A DNA stretch of 64,000 nucleotides from Phoronis australis. Lineage: Eukaryota; Phoronida; Phoronidae. Where the stretch lies: the NCBI GenBank assembly GCA_002633005.1, contig NMRA01000458.1, positions 140,933-204,932 of the forward strand. The letters are read 5' to 3'. Position 1 is the first letter of the stretch. Each line of letters begins with the position of its first letter. The position numbers were made by a program, and so were the translations under genes. Shown one piece after another: positions 50,101 to 62,100 of this stretch. A model generated the notes under the pieces. The model searched no databases, had not been told where the DNA came from, and was given only the letters and a program-made list of their open reading frames with translations.

Positions 50101-53100
50101 TTAAAACAGGATCATCAAGTATTACAAAATAAATTCCACATTGTGTGTTAAAACAGGATCATCAAGTATTACAAAATAAATTCCACATAATGTATTAAAA
50201 CAGGATCATCAAGTATTACAAAATAAATTCCACATTGTGTGTTAAAACAGGATCATCAAGTATTACAAAATAAATTCCACATAATGTATTAAAACAGGAT
50301 CATCAAGTATTACAAAATAAATTCCACATAATGTATTAAAACAGGATCATCAAGTATTACAAAACTGTAAGTGTACCTGCATTCCTGTCTCTATCATCAG
50401 CTTCTTCATCATCCAGCTTCAGGTCATCAGGGACATCCATCACCTCAGGCTCTTGTTCTACATCCTGCTGGCCATAGTGTGGGTCGATCTTATCATCATC
50501 ATATTCCGTCTGTAGAAGCATTATATGAAATGTCAGAAGTATGCACAAAGAACATGCCAACAAAACAAATGGGCTGACACCAACAATGGCAGTTCTCTTG
50601 TATATTGTATGCAGCAAAGCACCACTCACATTTCGCTTCCTCTCTGTCCTCTCTCCCTCCTAATTCATCCCTCCCTTGCTTACCCTACCAAACTCATTCT
50701 CAGTCTCCACCACATCCCCCTCCCCTCCCTTTTTTAACCTTCATCATCCCACCACTCACCTCATCTTCTGGAGGCTTCATCTCATTTATCTTCTCCTCTC
50801 CAATTTCTTGCTCCTTTTCCTTTCCCTCCTCTGTCTTCTTTCCTTCTCCCTTGTCTTCATTCTCATCCTTAGCCACCATTTCACTCTCCGCCTCTCCAGC
50901 TGCACCAGGTCCTTGCTCTTCTTTCTTATCCTAAATGGAGACAATCTCAAAACTAAATAGCACAACAAACCCTTTTTTCCTAAATAAAGCTTTACCAACA
51001 GCAGTCTTCTCCAAAAATGCAGTATTCTTAGGTTCAATGGATGAAAACATCAATTTTTCGTCATTATAACACCCTCATGCAATTCGAAAATAATGGTCTT
51101 CAAATTTGCCAAACTTTCACATTTTGGTTGTTAGGGTCATACGCCTTAATGCCGCAGTAATTTACAAGAACATATTTTGTAATTTTCTAAAAATTACTTA
51201 AGGCAACTGGAAATTTTATCCCAATACCCACATCAACAGTTGAAACATGTTGGTTCTTTATATTATAAATTAATCAATTTCTATTCTTTGCGTTCTGCTG
51301 TTGATGCAGCTTCTGCAATGTCTTCCTTTGACCACCAATACACATCCTTGTCATGTAACAAAGTGGACCCAGAGGTTTGAAATGGTTAGTTTACCCCCAC
51401 AGCCATCAATTTACATGGATTGCTTAAAGTATTAATTAAATAATCCTTACTGTCAGATATGGCAGACTGTTTGAGTGAGTTTTAAAGCTTTTTCTAAACT
51501 TGTGAGGTAATTATTTTGTAACCAAACCTTCAGTATGGTTACTTAAATTTATTAACACAATAAACCATGGTTTTGTATCCCTTTAACATGACTAATTCAT
51601 TCATTTCACCTCCTCAGTTTCTTCTTCACTCTCATCTCCGCCCCATATCTGTTCATCCAGTTTGTCTGAGTTTTGTCCATCTACCTCACCCATCTGCTTG
51701 TCAAGCTGTGGTTCGTCTTCTCCTTCTGACTCAGAATTGTCTCCCTCTGCAAGACATGCACGAAAGTATAAAATAATGATACATTACATTTTTGACATCT
51801 CAGAACAGTGGAAGAGTGGTTGGCACAAAATACTATGAGGACAGCTGATAACAGAAACTTCTTCAACTTTCAGGAACACAAGACTTTAGTATACATAGCT
51901 TACTTCTGACCGCTTGTTTGATAGACCACAATATCTAAATGAATAATGTACACACATCAGTAGTCTGTTGCATTAGAGCCAACAAAGTGAATTAGATGAC
52001 CATAGCCAAGCATGTAGCTGGCTGAGAACAGGATAGAATTCAATAACACTAGTGTCTAGCTGGAAAAGCAAGATCTTGCGAGATTCCACAAGAAATTGCT
52101 GCATATTTTCAATGAGAGAATGTTATTCTGGTTAATATTTTTCTTGCCATAAAATGTTATTGAATTCTACCTAGGAACAAAATCTTTACATATTTTGAAC
52201 TATCATTTCAACTTCAATGAACCACCAAATGAAATTGTCAGATTTTATCTAAAAACTGTAACTTATGCACGCCTCTAAATTGTTTCCATCAAATTTAAGC
52301 CAGTTTTATACTTTATTTCTGTTATGTTAGACTGAATGACTTTTTTGTCATTTAGTATTAATTATTTCATTATCATTATTATATTCACTATTCACTAATG
52401 GTTTACTCCATTAATTGTGTGTCATCTAAATGACTCATATACGAATGCATTATTAATTGCCAGCATTATCCTTGCCAGCATGATTTCTATTCATCATCTG
52501 TTTGGTGATTTTGTATTTTTTCTTTAACATAACCTTGTTCCAATATTCATTTATCATGACAAATTAAATTCAATCAACCAATCAATTCAACATAACTAAA
52601 GCAAGCAAAAATAACGTAAAACCTTAGGTGCAATGATAAAAAACATGATTTATACTGTCTTCAACTACGGACAACAAATTGCAAAAAACCAAGAGTGTTC
52701 CCATAGTGACAGAGTTAACTTCAAACAGCACTCACCTGTAGCCTCCAGGTCCTGCAGTTTACCATCAAAATCATCCGACATTTCAATGGCGTTGTCCTCC
52801 GACTTGATGTCAGGTTCATCACTGTGGTCTTCTGACTGTTTCTCCTCTCCTGCTTTCTGGGCTTCATCCAACTGCAAGCGGGCACAAACAACCTCACATC
52901 TGCATATCACACAATAACAGTTAACATCTCACATTTTTATTGTAGTGCACAAATTTTAATGGAAACGGAGGAATTGATCACTGCAGCCATTGTTAATCGC
53001 TACCAAGGTATTGTTACAATGAATGGCAATGATCAGGCAATAGTGTTACTTGTTCAGTATTACCAAACCCTCACGGGAATGGCAGACTGAATTAGTTATC

Positions 53101-56100
53101 AACTCCAAACTCTTAAGTATTGTCTACAAACTAAATGCTGTTCTCAGACCTTGTAACTGATTGACCATCATTCATAACACATTCTTATTTACAGCGGCCT
53201 CACCTGGTCTTCATTCTCAATCTGGTCACTCACATCCTTGGCTCCCTGGCCCTCACCAAGGCCGCCTCCTTCAATATCCTCAAACTGTGTCGCCCCTTCA
53301 CCGTCCATCTCATCTGACAACTCCGCAGGCAGACAGAAACCCTACAAACAAAATCCAGCTAAATGAGGGATTAGTTACATACAACCTGGTTAAAACCACA
53401 ACACAAGTGTGATCTACTGACTAATTTGATGCACACCAGCTGGTATCGTGTTCTACTGATGCCTCCCATTGGAACTTGTGGTATCACTAATGGCTCATAT
53501 GCTGTGTTTTGTGACCACTTTATGACCTGTTGCTGCAATAATTAGCCTTGCTTCACTGTATCGGTCTAATTCTTCAGAAGAGTAAAATAACACAATCATA
53601 CAACAGGCCTTCTCCAACATTACTACCATACTCAACCTCTCCTAGCATTCAAGCGAACCTATAACGTGTAAATCTCGAACACGTCACCATTTCAAAGCTG
53701 AAGCTTATTCACAAAGCGATCTATCACCTTTAAAGTCAGCTCTGAGAAGATCCCCAACAGCACTGCGGCCAATTTACATGTTGCTCTGTGAGACTCCAGC
53801 AACTGTACTACGTAGTACTGAACTAGATGAAGATACTGGTCATACAGAGGGAGTTGAGCCAGCACTAGGTGGCAGCACTGAGCCACAGACTCATCACTGG
53901 TTGATTTTTCACCCTGCAAGGTGACGATGTCGGAAAGCAATTCAGTAATGCCAGTGGCGACCTTGGACAGATTGAGACCATCACAGTCTTGGTACAAACT
54001 CTTGGTCAGATGCTCTGACAGGTGATTGGTTAATAATCCAGAATCGTCCTCTAAAAACACAAAGAGAATATTATCAAAACATCAAACTGCACACAGGCAT
54101 TAACGAGACAGTATGTAATGATTGTCTTGTCAACTGATTCGCACAAAAGACGACAACAGGATGTGCCAAACTTTTATGTCATTTTGAAAATGTTACACAA
54201 TATCAGTCTTAAGAATGACCACTGCATAGGCAGAGTGCTGAAAATTTTGTTATTGATCAGCCAATAAGATCACCAGAAAATGAAAACCAGTCTCAAACAA
54301 TTAATAAACCACTGAACTGATAGACACACAACAGGACTGGAATCTGAGTTAGTCTCAATGCAAATAAAAGCAAGAAAACGAGATTTTGATTCAATTTTTC
54401 CTTGGTGGTGATCAGAATTGTATATTAGGTAGACTCTAAAACTATTAAATGAATACAAAACGAAAAGTTCAGTCTGAAACTACCAACGGTAACAAATCCT
54501 CTGAACACTTTATTTACATAGTATTTTGTACCAGCAACTTTGTAAAAAGTGGCAGACATGCCAACAAGGAACCATCCCCATAAAAATGCCAATATGTGTG
54601 AAATTTGCACTCTCGAAATCCCATTCCATACCACAGTTTAGTTTTATTGTATAAATAAATCTTCACTTCACCTGCACCTTCATCACTAGAGCACTGACTC
54701 TTGAACACATTCTGCACTCCCACCAAGATAGTTGTGACAAGCTCTTCCATTTTTGTTGTGAATTCTTCCACTTTCAAACAAGGGCTTGCTTCAGTCATTT
54801 CAAAGGATCTTTTCAATCCCTTTGTCCAATCGGTGTACTGGTGATATTTCTTCTCTATTTCTGAGCCCATGAAGACTAAGGACTCGTTGAAACAGTTCAC
54901 GGTTAAGATACCAGGAGAACTGAAGTGCTTGGCTATTTCAACAAGTTTACTTGAGAGATTGTTAAGCTTTTGAAACACAGAGCTAAGAAGGTCCACATAG
55001 TTCCTGAAAAAGAATATTTATGAACATGGTGCAATTAGGAAACAGAAATGGTCAGGAAGATGTTTTCATGCGTTAGATGGCTTTGGTCCACAATTTACAA
55101 ACTTTTAGATTATAGTGATTTTCACTGAAACAGAAACACATCACCTCGGTACCATATTCGTTCAATGACCAAGAATTCAATGAACAAACAAGCATTGCTA
55201 AATTAAGATGTGTAAATTATCCATGGAAAATTGAAAATTTCTTAGGAATACTAAGAGAAGACAATTTTTTGTTCACCTCAAAAAGTAGTTGAAGATGAAA
55301 TTCTTTGTTTTAGTTGAATGTCCTTCCTACGCTAGTTTGAAAGCAAGATGCGATATATGCCCACAACTTGTATGTCAGCAAACTTTTGCTACTATTATGT
55401 CTAATTCAAAAAACATATTAATTAATAAATAAATAAATAATAAACATTTAGAAATTTGCCACATATTTATTGTGTTCCTTTGCGAGGTGAGAAAAGCTTA
55501 CATAATTACGATCATTGTATCTGACAGTATATGATATATGGACACTGCTGGTGCTCATCAGGTGGAAGTATATGAGGGTTGGTGGACTTAGTGCTGTCAA
55601 TAAAGTTATAATTATTAATAAAAAGACTTACCATGTGTAAATATCAGATTCATGAGAAAGTACACTATCTCTTACTTCTGCAGCAGTGTCTTGCAAAATC
55701 TGAAGGAAAACAAAATTGTTAACAGGATAATAGAAGCAGGTGACAAAATTTCAAAATTCACTACCTCTGGCTATCAGAGGTGTAGGGCTTGCAGAAGTGA
55801 ACGCTGCATTTGATGTAACTGAAATAAGTTTGTCTCACATCATTCAGTGAAACTTTTGACAGTTTTCCAGATAGGCACCATAGGGTGGGCCATGACAAAA
55901 AAAATTTTTGTTTCGTCTTGTCTTACCCGTTCTCTGGGATGGACAGTTTTATTAGTAGAAATACGTAATTTTGGGCATGCTTATTTTTGTTGCAAAAATA
56001 AGGATCTTGTTTTACAATTGATAAAAATTTTTAATCCGGCTGTAAACAGATATTTTGAGTGGCGCACATAAACGGTCAAGCGCGTGAGAAGAAACTGATT

Positions 56101-59100
56101 TTTCAATCTATGCCTTACATATTTTGTCACATTTAATACCTTTAGTTCATCAACAATAACTGTCCACTGTTCACTATTGGCTGAGAGTGAAGAAACAGGG
56201 GACATCAAATGTGTTGGGAAGGGTAAGGATGGTGAATCCTCATCTGATGGCCCTGGGCAGCTGTCCATCAAAACGCGATACTGCTGGAGGCACACAGATG
56301 TATTGTCTGCCAAGTCTTTGCAGGTTGTCTGTAAAATAGTGCAATGCAAACTAATGAGGCCAGTTATAAGTTTTTTCTCCTCGTGGAGCTTTACAGACTA
56401 TTCCCGACTGTTCTACCGACACCAACAAATAATGATTACTAACCTCGTGTCACCTGAGTCGTATCAACTAATAGCTAACTGCTGGCGTGAAATAACAACC
56501 ATAAAACTACAGTCAGACTTATCCTGATGAGGTCCTAAGCAAACACCAGACTGAATTCTTGTAAGAGCAAAGTTCTCATGAAATCTTGACAAGGCAGAAA
56601 CAACAAAATTGAGTGCGGCAAGTGTCCAAAACTAGACAAAAATAAAAGTGCTAGCATTCAGACGTAATACCAAAAATGAATACACAAACTTGTTGCTGGA
56701 AAATGTTGAGACCTGGGATGGACCTTCACACAAAACCAGAGAAAGTGTCATTTCTGAAAACATTATGAAATCCTATTTAGAAAAAATTAATTTTAATTTC
56801 TAGGTTTACTTACAGTCCAATGCTTTAGTTGCTTTTGATCAGGCACATAGTCAAGGCTAGCTTCACTGCTTGTCTTACCACAGCGCACTCGCTCAAATGT
56901 CTGGAAGTGTTTCCTGAAATTGTGCAGCTAACTGTAGAAATACTACATCATGTGTTGAATAAGCAGCTCATGGGTGTGCGCCACATGCTGGTAGTTCTTT
57001 CAGTGCCTCCTATTGCCTCTGCATTTCATGTTTCACTATTGGCTTGCACCCAAGTGCATCAGTGATTCTTATCACCGACTTCACTATCAGTTACTCGTTT
57101 TTCACAGTGGGTGGCATAGGGGAGCATTTCTGACTTAGCCATTTTACATTGTATGTGATTAGACATGGTGCGTGTCAACAAAAGTGAAATTGCTACCATG
57201 TTCTATAGCGGCCATGAACAGCCCGTCCCACGTGATCAGTTGCTACTTGAACGTCTCCCTTTACGACAATTACTTTTGTTGGAAATAGCTGAGAGTTTAC
57301 AGTTAAGAAAGCCAACATGCTATGATATTCATAGTTATTGTTCTTGACAAGAACATTTACAACAAGGCTGCTTATACTGCATGCAATGAAAGTAAATTTA
57401 CTAAATTATGAACTGCTTTTACCCATAAGTGTATGAAATGGTGCTAATGAATACCAACCTGAGCACATAGTAACTGTTCACCATCCTACTTATGTATGAA
57501 TACCAACCTGAGCACATAGTAACTGTTCACCATCCTACTGATGTATGAATACCAACCTGAGCACATAGTAACTGTTCACCATCCTACTGATGTAGGACCG
57601 CTGTTCCTCCACGTAATGAACCAAATGTTCAGCAAATCCTTTACATCTCTCCAGATTACTAGTTCCCAATTCCTACAATACAGTTGAGCAATAAAATTTT
57701 GAGCAATCTGTACCTTATCAGAAGCTTTTCTCAACATTTTGCAAGGAGTTGCTGAATGCGGATGCTCTCAAAACAGACTTCATGATCAGACCAATTATAG
57801 ACTGCAGGAACCATAAACACCTGATCGTGTAAACAAGACAAGCAGACGATGATCATACATCAAAGCAGGTAAAAAATTGCAATTCTAATAAAAGATGAAC
57901 AATAAACTAGACAGTATAGACAGATCCCTCGGGCAACCTATCAGGTCTTGCACACCTGGGAGAGCAATGTTGCCAGAGGCATAAGGTCTGTAGAACCTGA
58001 TATCACCCTCAACATATATTTCAGCATATCATGTCTGAGGAATCCAAGAAAAGCACATGGTTTCATAACCAGCTTTTCCAACATTGGTTTCATGGTGTAA
58101 ATACAGAAGATGTGGAGAAACATGGGTACCTTTGAAGGTGTTTCCAAGGAAGAGTGAAACAAGGCCTGTCTGGCGAGAGTTCGGCTGAAGTACTTGTCGC
58201 AATCTGACCACAGTGACTGCAGTGCAGTGTCTCCGCTAAATTAAAAACTGAGTATTATGAATGCAAGATTGACCAATTCAAACACAACAAGAAATTAAGA
58301 ACACTGAAAATTCGAGAGAAATTATGTAGTTCATTGAACAATACACAAGACGAAATAAATGGAACTGGAAAATCGAATTCACGCTTTGTAAATGATTAGC
58401 AAAGTCAAGGAAATACTACCTTCTCATTGAAAGCTGTTTGGTTAAGGCAGTAATGTCCACTGGCAATAGTAACATTAGATGTGAAGAGTTCTCACGATCC
58501 TTCAAAATACGATTCCCTTTCCTGTATGACAACCCTACAAAAAGTTATAAATAGGTAATCAAACTTTCAACATTCCACCTTATGTTACAGGTAATAATTA
58601 TTTAGCAAAATATTCCATAAATTTGAATTTAGAAATATTCCGAAAAAACACCATCAATTAAATTATTAAACAAAGAAAAAACTTTCACAAAACAATGGGA
58701 ACTGATAACATAGGATAACACTTTTTCTCATAAATAACCTTTCACTAAAACAAGCACTGGGGCAATGACCAAGTAAGTAAAGGTTTAAATATTTGAAATA
58801 AGTCAGTGAGTATTCACGTTTCAGATTTTACTAAAGCTAAGAAGTTGGCACTGAGACTGAGACTTAAAACTGAGGGCATAAAGTAACAAAATATTGTAAT
58901 TGCTTTGCACACTTTCAGATGAAACGTTTGAGTCTGTTTCGTATATTATTTACTAAACATTTATTCATAGTAGAATAAAATCAATTGAAGTTTTGTCATG
59001 AGAAAATCAAAAATTGTTGCCACAAGCTAGATAGCACCTGCTAGTAAATTAATGTTTAAGATCGCGTAAGACTCTTGAAAAATGCCCAAATTTGGCAAAT

Positions 59101-62100
59101 TTTGAAACATCATATCATGGTTGATCGGATTCATACGAAACTTTCGGACATCATACTTGATGAACAGTACTCAAAAATGTTGCTAGGAATTATTTTTTTA
59201 AGTATTTCCTTTTTGCATGAGGGGCTATCAAAAATAGGAGTTGTACTACTTTAATGAGAAAAAATCAAAAGTGGCAAAAAACAAAAATGAAATAACCTAA
59301 AAAACTGTAACAGCATTTTTGAGATTTCATTTTATGCATTTATATCAAACAAAATTTGGTCAATCAACGAATTATTGATACCGTTGTTTTACAATACATG
59401 TACCCAACAGTTATTACGAGTAACTTAAAAATTTGCTCTTAACAGAATTAGTAGTCATGACGGTAGAAACTGTTTTTGTCTGTCTGACTACTTTCGTCTA
59501 ATTTGTACTGTATTTTGTCCGATTACTTTGTACGTAGCACAATTAAAATTGGTAGCATTTTAACTTTTTGAGTTATATTATAATTAACTGTATTCAATAT
59601 GCCACAGTCTGCTTTATGTCGAGTGTTACAGCTGTATATCACACTGCTTCAAATGGCCTACCTATCTGTGCCAGATATTTGAAGAGGTCAGACAATGCCT
59701 TGCGTTTTCTCAGATCTATGTGTTTGGCTTCAGACTTGCGTTTATCTGTATCCGCATCCTGAAATTGGAAAGAAAAACACTAACAACATTACCAAAATTA
59801 ATTCTAAGTCCTAGTGTCCACGTAATTATGAAGAATTAACATCTCGCATTAATTTATGCACTGAACTTGATTTCAAAGTCACATGGTCAAGTGACACTAA
59901 CAACAAGAACAGAATTCTACACAGTCACATAGAAGCACTTGAACTGACACTGACAAATGTTGACCATTTGCAAGACATAACTAAAATATACGCCTACAAT
60001 CTAACCCAGAAGGCAGCATTTAACACTAAAAAATCTGACAATATCCATAACCATCTATTTACTAGTGAATACGGAGCAAAGGATGTTTTTGCACAACGAA
60101 CCTTAGAGAAATCCAGTGCCTGGAGCTCGTGAACATTTTCAATTATGTCCCCTGTTGAAACGAATGCAAGACGTTATACACATATTGGAATTCCACAAAA
60201 AACAACATCAAACCAAACCCAGGCTCATTAATCAACAATGAAATTAAAAGTCCTCTAAATCGCTTGTTTAAGCAAGACAACGGGCCTTCCATTAGAAATG
60301 CAAGCATTCAGGTAGTCATGCGAATCATTAGCCCATGATGACAAACTGCTTTCTGCTCTCAGTTCAGATGTTAAGAAGGGGAGCCTTGATATACAGCAGT
60401 TCCAGATAGCAAATGCTGAGTTGCTCGTTAATTTGGCATGGAGAAAAAGTTGGCAAGTATTTACTATTAATCAGGTTATCATAACACCTGATATCTTGTG
60501 AGCAAAAGAAATCTCAATGACCATTATAGTATTTCTGCTACATCAATCAATCAATCAATCGGACAACCAATCAATCTATAAATCGATCGATCAAGTACAT
60601 TGTCAGCTACCCACCAGTAAATTCATCAAGACCCTCGGTGAGCTCAGGGAAGGCAGCTTTCTGAAACACCTTTTGACATAACTTCTTCATCCTTGCAAGT
60701 ACAGTAGAAGAACGGCGCAGCACAGACTGATCGGACACAGCAGATGGCAACAAGCAGACGTCACACTGAATAGGGGGACATAACTTTATGAAATGAACTT
60801 CATAGCCACATGTCACACACAAAACCAATTGCAAAGTGTTTTACATAGGTTTTCAGAATTATATTCTTATAAATTTGAGTTGGTCATTATATTTTTATTT
60901 TGAAAACACACGTTTCATTTCTGATCAATTAAAATTGTGGGGAACTGAACCCAATTTACTTGATATGTTAAACTAGTTGTAATAAAAGAGTAAATGAACT
61001 GGATCCTTCACATTACATATTTATTTGCATGTTATTCTGCATTTATTCTGTTACATTACCACACGATCGTCACCTAAAGGTTATTTTAAAATCACTTTTG
61101 TGCCAAATTGAAAACAGATAACAGCACATCATGTTAATGTGTTCACCCTCGCTTGTACACTTAAACTGAAGAATAACTCCCAGTAAAAAATACAAACACT
61201 TACCTTTTGCTTGTCCGTGAGGAACAAACTACAATCCAAGTTCACTGTGGAAGTCGACTCCTGAGATGGCACATCTAAATTTTGGGCTTCAGTCAAAAGG
61301 GTTCTTACCGGCTGAGTGAGAACACCCTAGAAGTTAAACAAATTATTGAAACTGCCATTATTGACTGAGTAAGAAAATTTAACATGCTACTCATTAAGAC
61401 AATAAAAAGCAATCTATTTTCTGTGACAAGCTGGTTATTTATAAAGAATTTTAAGCTATGACCGAGATTAATACCATAACAAGCAAAAGCAAGTTTACAG
61501 CTTGCTGAATAATAGAGGCAACGTTTAGTTGACAATTCCTGACAACTAACAATGCAGGCTGTCATCAGTCTACAGCTCCATCTACCTCATATTGTCTGAC
61601 ATGTTTGTGTAGCGTGCGGTGAGCTTTATCAGCAGCAGCCTTCATGGCCCAGAAGTTGATGTCATTCCAGCGAGCAATTTTTACGAAACCCTACAACAAA
61701 GTAATGCACAAAACCAAATATGTAAGTTTTTCACTACAAAAGAACAAAGCAGTTCAAATTGTCACAAGAAAATCCCATTACATATTCTTCACTGGGTTGT
61801 TAAAAGAACTGAAAGACAAAAACCAGTCGAGAGCTATACAATAATTGAACGACAATTAATAATTTGAGATATCCATTAAAGCTTCAAGGTCACAAAATGC
61901 TGAAATCAAAAAAAAAATTAATGTTAAAGATATTCTTTCCACTTCTCTTCAGTTAAAAAGTTCATAAAGCAGTTTGGCTGCACACCAATCAAGTCAAAAC
62001 TAACTCCCAAATGGTGTTCTTTCAACACTCAATCAAGTGCTTTCAAAATTAATAGAATTTATAATGAAAATTTCAAAATAATCTCTGAATTTCTGGTGAT

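Noticed and set aside
47090-50365. Tandem arrays as a possible CRISPR locus
   Set aside because: Units are contiguous without unique spacers, there are no cas-like genes, and the context is a eukaryotic intron.
50605-50960. Ser/Pro- and hydrophobic plus-strand frames opposite MDN1 exons
   Set aside because: They are antisense shadows of GA-rich acidic-domain codons.
57941-58129. Open continuation of MDN1 exon 58130-58235 on the minus strand (about 60 more codons)
   Set aside because: Family comparison requires 'LETPSK' to join 'ELGTSNLERCKGF', and AAG|GTACCC at 58130 does this in phase 0; the extra open frame has no counterpart in midasin.
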